Assembly: GCA_964521575.1 (NCBI GenBank) | Contig: CAZFSR010000001.1 | Location: forward strand, 496,001 to 560,000 | DNA from: 79-D21 sp964521575 | GTDB lineage: Bacteria; Synergistota; Synergistia; Synergistales; 79-D21 | Reading direction: 5' to 3' | DNA: 64,000 nt | Shown here: one piece after another, positions 15,686 through 23,658 of the stretch | Position numbering within the stretch: position 1 is the first letter of the stretch | How the letters are laid out: each line of letters starts with the position of its first letter | Made by a program: the position numbers and the translations under genes | Notes under the pieces: model-generated | Seen by the model: the letters and a program-made list of their open reading frames with translations, nothing else | Told to the model about the DNA's origin: nothing | Databases searched by the model: none

Positions 15686-16946
15686 GCTTTCGGGGATCCT
15701 CGGGGAAATGGCGGCAGGCCGGCCTGTATTCTGGAAAAACGCGGACAAGCCGCCCGCGGAACAGGTTCTTGCGGGGTTGCCCGTGGGGATGGCCGACATC
15801 CTGGAGGCGGAGGCCCGCCTCGCCCGGTTCGCCCCGTTTATCCGGGCCGTGTTTCCCGAAACCGGCCAGGGACTGATCGAATCGCCCCTGGTCCCGGTCC
15901 CGGCCGCGAGGGAGGCGCTGGAGAAGGCCTACGGCAAGCCGATACCGGGCAGCCTCTGGATCAAGGCGGACAGCGAGCTTCCCGTGGCAGGGTCCATCAA
16001 GGCCCGCGGGGGCATCCACGAGGTCCTGAAGGTTGCCGAGCGGATTGCCCTCGAGGAAGGGCTCGTGACGGAGGGCTCCGATTATTCCTGCCTCGCCCGG
16101 CCGCAGGCCAGGGAGGTCTTCTCCCGGAGGGAGATCGCCGTGGGTTCCACGGGCAACCTGGGAATGAGCATCGGGATCATGGCCTCGGCGCTGGGGTTCA
16201 GGGCGACCGTCACCATGTCCCGGGACGCCAAGGCCTGGAAGAAGGCCCTGCTCCGCTCCAGGGGAGTCCGGGTCGTGGAGGTCGAATCGGACTACAGCGA
16301 GGCGGTGGCGGAAGGGCGCAGGAAATGCGAGGCCGACGGTGCCTGCCACTTTGTCGATGACGAACGATCCCTCGACCTCTTCATGGGCTACGCCGTGGCC
16401 GCACTGCGCCTGAAGCGCCAGATCGAGGAGGCGGGGGTGGCCGTCGACGAATCTCATCCCCTGAGCGTCACCCTTCCCTGCGGGGTAGGCGGAGCGCCTG
16501 GCGGGATTACCTTCGGGCTGAAGTCCGTTTTCGGGGATTCGGTGAAATGCTGGTTCGTCGAGCCGACACTGGCCTGCTGCATGACCCTTGCCCTCGTCCG
16601 GGGAACACCGGACGTGTCCGTGAAGGACCTGGGCCTGGACGGGCTGACGGAAGCGGACGGCCTGGCGGTCGGAGTTCCCTCGGCCCTCGTGTACGGGCTT
16701 GTGAAGGACCTCGTGGACGGGGCGTTTACCATCGAGGACAAGGACCTTTTCCGCCTGCTGGCCCTCCTTCGGGATTCCGCCGGCAGGAGGGCGGAGCCCT
16801 CCGCGGCGAGCGCGCTCATGGGGCCCCTGGTGACGGGAGGGACACCCTCGACAAATCACGTGGCCTGGCTCACGGGCGGCCTCTTCCTGCCGGAAGGGGT
16901 CTTTGGCGAGATGCTTTCGCGGGGAAGGGCGCTTTTGGAATCCTGA
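15678..16946 (+). CDS. dsdA: D-serine dehydratase (D-serine ammonia-lyase)
   Basis: 422 residues, near the 440 of the E. coli enzyme. PVAGSIKARGGIHEVL contains the PLP lysine and AVGSTGNLGMSIG the phosphate-binding loop; LPCGVGGAPGGITFGLK is the third glycine-rich conserved block. The product is pyruvate plus ammonia. The gene starts inside the end of alr. A racemase next to this dehydratase could turn L-serine into pyruvate through D-serine, or detoxify/consume D-serine taken up with peptides. No DsdC-type regulator or DsdX transporter is seen next to it. Confidence 0.9.
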   Translation: MPELSGILGEMAAGRPVFWKNADKPPAEQVLAGLPVGMADILEAEARLARFAPFIRAVFPETGQGLIESPLVPVPAAREALEKAYGKPIPGSLWIKADSELPVAGSIKARGGIHEVLKVAERIALEEGLVTEGSDYSCLARPQAREVFSRREIAVGSTGNLGMSIGIMASALGFRATVTMSRDAKAWKKALLRSRGVRVVEVESDYSEAVAEGRRKCEADGACHFVDDERSLDLFMGYAVAALRLKRQIEEAGVAVDESHPLSVTLPCGVGGAPGGITFGLKSVFGDSVKCWFVEPTLACCMTLALVRGTPDVSVKDLGLDGLTEADGLAVGVPSALVYGLVKDLVDGAFTIEDKDLFRLLALLRDSAGRRAEPSAASALMGPLVTGGTPSTNHVAWLTGGLFLPEGVFGEMLSRGRALLES

Positions 16947-16960
16947 AAGGGGGGACCGGT

Positions 16961-17497
16961 GTGAAGATCCTTATCGTTTATTATTCCCGGACAGGCGTCA
17001 CGAAGTCGGCGGCTGCGCTTCTCTCTTCGGAGATCAAATCCCTGGCGGGGGATTCCGCTGTCGTGGAAACCGAAGAGATTATCGACCTCAAGGACCGTTC
17101 GGGCATCCTGGGCTGGATCGGGGCGGGCCGGGACGCGACCTTCAATCGGGAAGCGCAGATCAGGCCCCTGAAGGCGAAGGTGGAGGATTTCGACCTCGTG
17201 GTCGTCGGAACCCCGGTTTGGGCCTTCACCGCGGCACCGGCAGTCAGGACTTTCTGCGAGCGCTACGGCAGGGGCGCGAAGGCGGTGGGCTTCCTCTGCA
17301 CGATGGGAGGTTCCGGGGACAGGGGCGCTTTCGAGGCGATGGAAAAAGCCTGCGGCAAGAAGCCCCGGGCTTGCCTGCCCCTCGTGATCAAGCCCGGGAG
17401 GTCCGAATCCATGGAAGCCCTCAGGCCCAAGGTTCGCCGCTTTGCCGAACAGCTGCTCAGGGTTTTTCCAGCGAACGTTGGCGGGGAGGCGCGGTGA
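16961..17497 (+). CDS. Flavodoxin-like protein
   Basis: 178 residues of flavodoxin fold. MKILIVYYSRTGVTKSAA has the FMN-phosphate loop (S-R-T-G), and VVGTPVWAFTAAPAVRTF and GFLCTMGGSGDRGAFEAM are the two isoalloxazine loops. This form resembles the flavodoxin-domain proteins of anaerobes that transfer electrons or act as small reductases. GTG at 16961 follows GGGGGG at a 6-base spacing; the longer upstream frame is a shadow of dsdA. It lies 14 bases after dsdA and overlaps the next gene by 4 bases, so it is in the same transcription unit. Confidence 0.85.
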   Translation: MKILIVYYSRTGVTKSAAALLSSEIKSLAGDSAVVETEEIIDLKDRSGILGWIGAGRDATFNREAQIRPLKAKVEDFDLVVVGTPVWAFTAAPAVRTFCERYGRGAKAVGFLCTMGGSGDRGAFEAMEKACGKKPRACLPLVIKPGRSESMEALRPKVRRFAEQLLRVFPANVGGEAR

Positions 17498-18411
17498 AGA
17501 GAAAGGCGGTTTTCGACATCGGGTCCGTCTCCGTCAAGATGCTCGTGGCGGAGGGGTGTCCCGGGCACGGCTTCACCCCCATCCTGGAGCGGGCCAGGGT
17601 GACGCGCCTGGGCGAGGGGCTGGCCGGCAGGAGCGGCTTCCTGCCTGAAGCCGTCGACAGGACCCTGGCGGCCGTTTCGGAGTTCGCCGAGGAGGCTGCG
17701 GCCTTCGGGGCGGAGGAGATGGAAGCCCTCGGGACCGAGGCGCTGAGGCGGGTTGCCGACCCCGGGTCCTTTGCCCGGGAGCTGGCGAGCCGCACGGGAA
17801 TTCCGTTGACGGTGATCGAACCGGAAACCGAGGCACGCCTGGCTTTTCTTTCTGCGGGCACCCTGGTGGCGGACCGGGAGAAATCCCTCTGCATCCTCGA
17901 TGTCGGGGGAGGGAGCACGGAAATCCTTTCGGGCGAAAGGGGCCTGCCCGGGGCGAAGGCACTGCTGCCCATCGGGGCCCTTCGGCTGAAGGAAGCCTGC
18001 GTTCCGGCGGATCCACCGGGGGAGGCCGAGGTCCGCCGCATGAGGGAAACGGTTTCCGGGCTCGTCGAACGGCACTTCCGGGGCCTTTCCTGCGACCGCC
18101 TTGTCGGCATGGGAGGAACCGTCATGGTCCTGGCTTCGATCCTTGCCGGCGGACCGTCCTTCGAACCGGAAAAACTGCACGGGTCGAAGCTTCCCCTGGA
18201 GGCGGTGACTTCCGTCGTGTCGAGGCTGCAGGGCCTTTCCAGGGAACAGAGGAGAGGTGTTGCCGGACTCCCCCGCGACCGGGAGGACCTTGCCCTTCCC
18301 GGGGCGGTCATCGTGGAAACCGTCATGGCCGGTCTCGGCATTTCCGCTCTTGTTGCCTCCGCATGGGGGATCCGTCACGGCAGGATGGTGGAGCTCTTCG
18401 AACCGGGGTAG
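17494..18411 (+). CDS. Ppx/GppA-family exopolyphosphatase
   Basis: 305 residues of the ASKHA-fold Ppx/GppA phosphatase family, which hydrolyses polyphosphate or pppGpp. FDIGSVSVKMLVAE is the first phosphate loop, GTEALRRVADP the conserved Thr/Glu/Arg segment, LDVGGGSTEIL the second loop and GMGGTVMVLASI the third. There is only the catalytic core, without the C-terminal HD-like domain of long Ppx. GTG at 17494 overlaps the flavodoxin stop (GTGA). The following genes are a phosphate cotransporter and PhoU, so a phosphate-handling role is likely. Confidence 0.87.
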   Translation: MKRKAVFDIGSVSVKMLVAEGCPGHGFTPILERARVTRLGEGLAGRSGFLPEAVDRTLAAVSEFAEEAAAFGAEEMEALGTEALRRVADPGSFARELASRTGIPLTVIEPETEARLAFLSAGTLVADREKSLCILDVGGGSTEILSGERGLPGAKALLPIGALRLKEACVPADPPGEAEVRRMRETVSGLVERHFRGLSCDRLVGMGGTVMVLASILAGGPSFEPEKLHGSKLPLEAVTSVVSRLQGLSREQRRGVAGLPRDREDLALPGAVIVETVMAGLGISALVASAWGIRHGRMVELFEPG

Positions 18412-18426
18412 GAAGGGAGGTGTCCC

Positions 18427-20019
18427 ATGTCCGCTTCGCTGGGCCTGACCCTTTTTGTCGGAGGCCTGGCCCTGTTCCTTTACGGGGCCCAGGTTTTGAC
18501 GGAATCCTTCCGAAAGGAGTTCGGGGGGAAGGCGAAGCGGGTCCTGGCCCGCCTGACGGCGCACAGGCCCGGGGCCTTCCTTTTCGGCGTCCTCCTGGCG
18601 GGAGGGACCCAGAGCAGTTCGGTGGCCACCTCCCTTGCCGTGGGGCTGGTCGACGCGGGCCTGCTCTCCCTGGCGGACGCGCTAACGGCGATGATGGGGG
18701 CAAGCCTTGGCGCCATGGGCGTGACGTTCCTCCTCGGCCTGGACTGGACCTTCTTTTCTCCCCTCTTATTGGCCTGCTGCGTTGCCGGTGCAAACCTGCC
18801 GGAGGGTAGGTTCCGCACGGCTTCCGAGAAGCTCCTGGGCCTATTCATCCTCCTGACAGGCATGGCGCTTCTCAAGGCGGGAATCCAGCCCCTTTCGGAA
18901 AAGTCCTTCGTGGGCGCCAGCATGGTCTCGGCAGCGGCGAACCCCTTCTTCGTCTTCCTCGCCTCGGCGAGTTTCACGGCGCTCCTGCAGAGCAGCAACG
19001 CCGTGGTGGCCGTCACCATTGCCCTGGGTGCGGCCGGCCTGCTCCAGCCTGGAGCGGTCTTTCCCGTGGCCCTCGGGGCGCACGTGGGGGCCGCGGCTCC
19101 CGTCCTGCTGGTTTCCCTCGGGACCCGGAGGCAGAACGCCCGGAGGCTGGCATGGGCAAACCTGATCTACCGGGTGGCGGGAGCCTCCGGAGCGGGCCTG
19201 GCCTGGATTTGCCTTCCCCTCGAGGGTGGGCTTGCGCTTGTATCGCCCACGATGGCGCCGTCCTTCGCCCTGGGGTTCATCGTCTGCCTCAACGCGCTCT
19301 TGTTCTACCCTTTCGCGGGCACTTTCGCGCAAGCCGTGGAGAAGCTTCCCATCGGAGAGCGGGAAAGCCTTTCCGAGCCACTCTACCTGGACGACTCGGC
19401 CCTGGCTTTACCGCCGGTGGCGCTCCATCTCCTCGCCAAGGAGATGGCCCGTCTTGCCGGGTTCGCCGATGAGCTATTAACCCGCATTCTTCTGTCTCCC
19501 GAGCCGAAGGCCCGCGTGGAGGGGCTTAGGAGGGATCTACCGGTGTTGGCGGAATCCTGCCTCGATTTCATGTTCAAGATCCCGGCTCCGCCTGAGGAGG
19601 ATTCAGCCCGAACCGCCTACGCCAGTATCTCCTACGCCCTGATCGCCATGAGGAGCCTGGTTGGGGTGGCCGCCCACCGGCTGGGTCCCCTGTGCCTGGA
19701 GGGCGAGTGCGGGAGCTTGAGGGCGAAACTTGCGGAAAACGAATGGGAATACCCGGTTCAGCGCCTGGTCCGGCTCGTGGGGTTCTCTCTTGGGTCTTTC
19801 GTCCTGGGTGATTCGGATCTCTCTCGCCGGGCTTTGGCCCTGGCCGATTCGTTCGTGAAGGAGACGGAGAGGCTCAGGGCAAAGCTCCTTGAAGGGGCAG
19901 CCCTTTTCGATTCGCGTTCGGAAGTGGCAGCCTGGGAGTTCCTTTCCGCCGCGGATGACCTGGTCCGGGCCGCGTCGGAAATCGCCCGGAGCGATTCGGT
20001 CGCGGGAACGCTCAGGTGA
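18427..20019 (+). CDS. Na+/phosphate cotransporter family protein with C-terminal PhoU-like domain
   Basis: 530 residues. The first about 310 residues contain multiple hydrophobic helices and two inverted QSS repeats, GGTQSSSVATSLAVGL and TALLQSSNAVVAVTIALG, the substrate-binding signature of the SLC34/NptA family. The remaining about 200 residues are a helical PhoU-like domain (LAKEMARLAGFADELL; KETERLRAKLL). It should move phosphate across the inner membrane coupled to sodium; some bacterial members may work as exporters. It sits between Ppx and a separate PhoU. Confidence 0.87.
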   Translation: MSASLGLTLFVGGLALFLYGAQVLTESFRKEFGGKAKRVLARLTAHRPGAFLFGVLLAGGTQSSSVATSLAVGLVDAGLLSLADALTAMMGASLGAMGVTFLLGLDWTFFSPLLLACCVAGANLPEGRFRTASEKLLGLFILLTGMALLKAGIQPLSEKSFVGASMVSAAANPFFVFLASASFTALLQSSNAVVAVTIALGAAGLLQPGAVFPVALGAHVGAAAPVLLVSLGTRRQNARRLAWANLIYRVAGASGAGLAWICLPLEGGLALVSPTMAPSFALGFIVCLNALLFYPFAGTFAQAVEKLPIGERESLSEPLYLDDSALALPPVALHLLAKEMARLAGFADELLTRILLSPEPKARVEGLRRDLPVLAESCLDFMFKIPAPPEEDSARTAYASISYALIAMRSLVGVAAHRLGPLCLEGECGSLRAKLAENEWEYPVQRLVRLVGFSLGSFVLGDSDLSRRALALADSFVKETERLRAKLLEGAALFDSRSEVAAWEFLSAADDLVRAASEIARSDSVAGTLR

Positions 20020-20040
20020 GACGATAGGGGGGAATCTGTC

Positions 20041-20781
20041 GTGATCTTCGATTCAGGAAATAACAGGAAATCCCAGGCTTCCTTCCTCTTCGAGAAAGAC
20101 CGCCTGGCGCTGACCGTCCTGGTGCTGGAGATGGGAAGCCGGGCCAAGACGGCTTTCCGTGAGGCGGTACGAGCCCTGGAAAGCCGCGATGACGAACTCG
20201 CCCAGCGGGTGCTGGACGGGGACGATCTCATCGACGAACTGGAGGTGGACGCGGAACTGGAGTGTCTCCGCTCGATCGGCATGGGCCGCCCGGTGCGTGA
20301 GGATCTCCGGTTCGCCTTTTCGGTCCTGAAGATCGTCACGGACCTCGAACGGATAGGAGACGAAGCGGCAAACATCGCCGAACGAACCCTATGGCTGAAT
20401 CGGCGTCCCCTTTTGAAACCCCTGATCGACATTCCCCGAATGAAGGACATCGCCACGGTGATGCTCTCCCAGGCGCTCGAATCGTTCGAAAAGGGGAACG
20501 CGGCCCTGGCGGAGGAGGTCTTCCGGGCAGACGACGAGATGGATGGGCTTTACCGCGCGATCTTCGACGAACTCCTGGCTGTCATGGCGGGACCAGCCCA
20601 GGGCAACCCGGACGCCCTCCTGTCGGCCACAGCCCTGATCTCCGTTGCCCGTCACCTGGAACGGATCGGAGACCATTCCGTCAACATCGCGGAACGGGCC
20701 TACTTCATGGTGACGGGCCGGAGGCTCAAGAAGGTGCTCAGGGAGGCCGGGGAAAAACCCTCTCCCCGGATCATCCGCTAG
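20041..20781 (+). CDS. phoU: PhoU-domain phosphate regulator
   Basis: 246 residues, all-helical, with two PhoU repeats. The first has KIVTDLERIGDEAANIAE and the second SVARHLERIGDHSVNIAERA, the conserved E/DxxxD-type metal-binding motif. PhoU proteins restrain phosphate uptake and phosphate-starvation signalling. GTG at 20041 has GGGGGGA about 8 bases upstream. No Pst transporter or PhoR/PhoB is next to it; the partner here is presumably the Na/Pi cotransporter immediately upstream. Its end overlaps by 4 bases the convergent UspA gene. Confidence 0.88.
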   Translation: MIFDSGNNRKSQASFLFEKDRLALTVLVLEMGSRAKTAFREAVRALESRDDELAQRVLDGDDLIDELEVDAELECLRSIGMGRPVREDLRFAFSVLKIVTDLERIGDEAANIAERTLWLNRRPLLKPLIDIPRMKDIATVMLSQALESFEKGNAALAEEVFRADDEMDGLYRAIFDELLAVMAGPAQGNPDALLSATALISVARHLERIGDHSVNIAERAYFMVTGRRLKKVLREAGEKPSPRIIR

Positions 20782-21236
20782 ATCGGCTCGTGGCCGGGCC
20801 TGTAGATCAGCACCGAGCAGGGGGCGTACCGGGCCACCTTGGATGCGGTGGAGCCGACCACCAGGCTGGCGATGCGGCTGTTGCCCCGGTTTCCCACGAC
20901 GACCAGGTCGAAATTCCCTTCTTTCGCGAGGGCGATGATCTCCTCTGCGGGTTCTCCTTCCCTTACAAGGAGAGGATGGCGGTGATCCTTCCCCGTGGGC
21001 ATTTTCGCTTCGGCCTGCATGACGAGGAGCTCGATGCGTTCCAGGGCCTTTGCCTTGATCGTTTCGGGCAGGTGAGCCACCGCCCTGGTGTCGTATCCCC
21101 GGAAGGCTTGCGTGAATTCGATGACGTGGACGAAGGTGACTTCGGAGTCAAGACGGTGAGCGAGCCTGTGACCGTAGGTGACGACGTCGTCGCCGAGCTT
21201 GCTGAAGTCCAGGCAGACCAGGATGCGCTTGGGCAA
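20778..21236 (-). CDS. Universal stress protein (UspA family)
   Basis: 152 residues. MPKRILVCLDFSKLGDDVV is the usual opening strand, and VVVGNRGNSRIASLVVGSTASKVARYAPCSVLIYRP contains the G-x2-G-x9-G(S/T) ATP-binding loop at the C-terminus, so this is probably a nucleotide-binding member. The protein is cytosolic; Usp proteins are stress-induced and their targets vary. It is convergent with phoU and lies downstream of the pcm unit on the minus strand. Confidence 0.88.
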   Translation of the reverse strand: MPKRILVCLDFSKLGDDVVTYGHRLAHRLDSEVTFVHVIEFTQAFRGYDTRAVAHLPETIKAKALERIELLVMQAEAKMPTGKDHRHPLLVREGEPAEEIIALAKEGNFDLVVVGNRGNSRIASLVVGSTASKVARYAPCSVLIYRPGHEPI

Positions 21237-21269
21237 GGTACTTCCCCCTCTTCTTTAATTTCGGCCCCT

Positions 21270-21935
21270 TCAGGGGAGGCCGTCTTCTTCCTGTCCGCCT
21301 TCCCCGATACCGGGCAAGAGCGGCACGAACCGGCAATATTCGGACCAACTGTCCTGGAACCCCCCGGCCGTTTTCACCCGAACCAGCAAGCGCTCCAGCC
21401 CCGGTTCCACCACGAGCGGGACGACCAGGCGCGATCCCGGTCCCATCTGCTCGATCCAGGCCTTTTCGACCCTGGAAGCGGCGGCTGTCACCAGGATGGC
21501 TCCGTAAGGGGCCTTCGCCGGGTAGCCGAGACAACCGTCGCCGTGGACCACCAGGACCCGGTATCCCAGGCGGTCAAGGCGGTCGCGCGCTGAATCCGCG
21601 AGGGACTCGATGCGTTCGACAGACACGACCTCCATGCCCATCTCCGCCAGGATCGCGGCCTGGTATCCGGATCCCGTCCCGATCTCGAGGACCCGTGTCC
21701 TTTCGGGAAGGGCAAGCAGCTCCGTCATGAGGGCCACCATGAAGGGCTGGGAAACCGTCTGTCCCTGGCCGATGGGAAGCGGCCCGTCGAAGTCCGCGAG
21801 GGCCGAAAGCTCTTCCGGGACGAATTCCGTGCGCGGGACTCTCTCCATGGCGGACAGGACCCGCGGGTCCAGGATGCCCCTTGCGCGGATTTGGCTGTCG
21901 ATCATGTGACGGGCTCTTTCACGCCATGTTCTCAT
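21270..21935 (-). CDS. pcm: Protein-L-isoaspartate O-methyltransferase
   Basis: 221 residues. The SAM-binding motif I is VLEIGTGSGYQAAILAEMG and the isoaspartyl-specific segment QTVSQPFMVALMTELL precedes it, both diagnostic for Pcm. It repairs isomerised aspartate residues in aged proteins. ATG at 21935 is chosen; the frame is open further upstream but only as a shadow of the next gene. The start codon overlaps the stop of the small upstream gene (ATGA), so the two are translationally coupled. Confidence 0.92.
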   Translation of the reverse strand: MRTWRERARHMIDSQIRARGILDPRVLSAMERVPRTEFVPEELSALADFDGPLPIGQGQTVSQPFMVALMTELLALPERTRVLEIGTGSGYQAAILAEMGMEVVSVERIESLADSARDRLDRLGYRVLVVHGDGCLGYPAKAPYGAILVTAAASRVEKAWIEQMGPGSRLVVPLVVEPGLERLLVRVKTAGGFQDSWSEYCRFVPLLPGIGEGGQEEDGLP

Positions 21936-22186
21936 GTCTTTTCCACCCTTGCCCTGATGGCTTTTTCCAGGTTTTCCCACTCGGGAATTCCCCGGAAGAG
22001 CAGCTCGCCGTCCAGGATCCAGGCCGCCTCCGTGCTCTTCACGCGGAAGCGGACCAGGTCGAAAATCCAGAAAGAACACCTCGGGTCCAGGATGTCGATC
22101 TCCACCCGGTCCCCGAACGTTTCGCGCACCCTGACGAGTAGTCCGGCGGCGGACTCACGGTCCGCCCGCATGGGGAAGGATTCCAT
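21932..22186 (-). CDS. Conserved-looking 84-residue protein of unknown function
   Basis: The ORF starts with ATG behind an AAGGAAG-type site and ends in a 4-base overlap with pcm, which argues that it is a real gene. The chain is charged, with one cysteine-containing segment DILDPRCSFWIFDLVRFRV and the ending GIPEWENLEKAIRARVEK; there is no membrane segment. The fold may be thioredoxin-like by its strand-helix pattern and length, but I do not recognise a CxxC or other motif. A job alongside Pcm cannot be named. Confidence 0.6.
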   Translation of the reverse strand: MESFPMRADRESAAGLLVRVRETFGDRVEIDILDPRCSFWIFDLVRFRVKSTEAAWILDGELLFRGIPEWENLEKAIRARVEKT

Positions 22187-22441
22187 TTCTTCCTTCCCGT
22201 AGCTGAAGCCCCCTCAGCAAACGGCGGACTGTGGGCGCTCCATGAAGAGCTTGAGCCGGTGTCCGGGCAATCAACTCTCCTCCCTCCGGGAGCTTTTGTT
22301 TCATTATACGTTGCCGTGAGGACCCCGAACATCTCTTCTGCTATGATAGAGCAAAACAGAAAAGGGTAGTCGGGGCCCGCGGGGCCTCGCAGCTGGAAGA
22401 TCCCGGGACTTCCCGGAGATCCGGGGAAAGGGGTGTGGGGC
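22187..22441. promoter_or_regulatory. Divergent promoter region
   Basis: The region separates the leftward pcm unit from the rightward thioesterase gene. On the minus strand a perfect TATAAT lies at 22303-22308 with a poor -35. On the plus strand TATGAT occurs near 22339. Leaders of about 110 and 90 bases would result. No small gene or strong hairpin stands out. Confidence 0.45.
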
Positions 22442-22861
22442 ATGTTTGACCTTAAAGACGCATTTGCAATCGGAACGACGGAAGAAACTTCCAAGACGGT
22501 TGAAGCTTCCGACACGGTGGGCAACTTTTCCCCGAACCTGAACGAGTTCTTGTCCACTTCGGCCTGCGCGAACACGATGATCCGGATGGCGATCGACATG
22601 GTCGACCGGTTTCTGCCGGAGGGAACGATCTCGGTCGGGCAGAAGGTCGAGATCACGCACACGGCGCCGTCCCTCCTGGGCGTTCACGTCCATTACCGGA
22701 TCGTCCTGACCGGGATCGACGGGAACCACCTGCACTTTGCCTTCGTGGGCTGGGATGGGCTCGGGGAGGTTTGCCACGGCCGCCACGAGCGCGTGGTCGT
22801 TTCCCGTGAGGCCCTGGTCCGGAAAGCGCAGGAGCGGGCAGGTTTCCTGACGGAGGCGTAG
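22442..22861 (+). CDS. Hotdog-fold thioesterase (FlK-like)
   Basis: 139 residues. The alternation of a central helix (SACANTMIRMAIDMVDRFL) with strands VGQKVEITHTAPSLLGVHVHYRIVL and HLHFAFVGWDGLGEVCHGRHERVVV fits the hotdog fold, and the histidine in CHGRHERVVV is the usual catalytic one of fluoroacetyl-CoA-type and related thioesterases. It probably hydrolyses a short acyl-CoA. ATG at 22442 is preferred; the frame extends 3 codons further with GTG. It is followed 7 bases later by a membrane protein gene. Confidence 0.72.
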   Translation: MFDLKDAFAIGTTEETSKTVEASDTVGNFSPNLNEFLSTSACANTMIRMAIDMVDRFLPEGTISVGQKVEITHTAPSLLGVHVHYRIVLTGIDGNHLHFAFVGWDGLGEVCHGRHERVVVSREALVRKAQERAGFLTEA

Positions 22862-22868
22862 GGGGGCG

Positions 22869-23591
22869 ATGCTGGACCTGTCGGTTGAAAAGCGGGTCAG
22901 CTCGAACATGGCCATCGCCTCGGTGGTCCTCAGCATCGTGGGGATTCTCGGAACGGCGATAGGGTTTATCGGGTTCATGGGAGCCATGATGGCCGCTAGC
23001 CCCCTGGGGGCCGTCGGGGGAGGGGGCATACTGGTCATCTCGCTGTTCCTGGGGGTGATCGGGACGATCATGCAGCTGGTCGTGGTCTACCAATGGGCGG
23101 GGGCGCTCAACGCGAACCTGGCCAACCTTAGGCTGCTGCTGCAGCACCTCGTCGCCCGAGCGGGGGACGAGACGGAAAGGGTCAACTTCCAGGGAGGCTT
23201 GGAGCGGCTGTCGGGAATGGGGGTTTCCATGGTCCTTTTCTGGGGGTATGTCCTTCTCCACCTGGCGGGTTTCTTCCTGCCGGGCGGTGCAGGTAAGCTG
23301 CTGGGCTTCGTGGCCTTCGTCTTCATCGCCCTCTACCTGAACGCGGTATTCAAGCTCACCGATGCGGTCCAGGACCTGAGACAGAAGCTCTACGCCCACG
23401 TGCTGGGCGAGGGGCCCTGCCTGCCGCCGAGCCGTATCCGCCACAGGAACCTTTTCCTGTCCCTGGTCTTGATGGTGCTCACGCTCGGCATCTACTGGCT
23501 GTTCCTGCTCTATAGCCTCACTTCAGAGATCAACGCATACCTGGACGACGACCAGGCTGCCCGCAGCCGGATCCTGCAGGAACTGGCCTGA
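22869..23591 (+). CDS. DUF4234-type membrane protein
   Basis: 240 residues with about five hydrophobic segments: residues 14-40, 50-75, 118-135, 138-160 and 198-220. The C-terminal block RHRNLFLSLVLMVLTLGIYWLFLLYSL is the DUF4234 signature (basic residues, then GIYW). The N-terminal half contains a Gly/Ala-rich helix pair. The function of the family is unknown. It shares a transcription unit with the hotdog gene and ends just before a terminator-like hairpin. Confidence 0.72.
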   Translation: MLDLSVEKRVSSNMAIASVVLSIVGILGTAIGFIGFMGAMMAASPLGAVGGGGILVISLFLGVIGTIMQLVVVYQWAGALNANLANLRLLLQHLVARAGDETERVNFQGGLERLSGMGVSMVLFWGYVLLHLAGFFLPGGAGKLLGFVAFVFIALYLNAVFKLTDAVQDLRQKLYAHVLGEGPCLPPSRIRHRNLFLSLVLMVLTLGIYWLFLLYSLTSEINAYLDDDQAARSRILQELA

Positions 23592-23604
23592 AAGGCGAAT
23601 GACG

Positions 23605-23648
23605 AAACGGCAGGGGGAGGGGCCGAAAGGCCCGTCCCCCTGCCGTTT
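23605..23648. terminator. Long hairpin between convergent genes, likely bidirectional terminator
   Basis: A 20-bp stem with one mismatch (AAACGGCAGGGGGA... paired with ...CCCCCTGCCGTTT) is closed by a GAAA tetraloop. It lies between the DUF4234 gene and the first AOR gene, which converge on it. The AAA/TTT ends of the stem give a short U-run on both strands. Confidence 0.75.
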
Positions 23649-23658
23649 CCGCCAAGGA

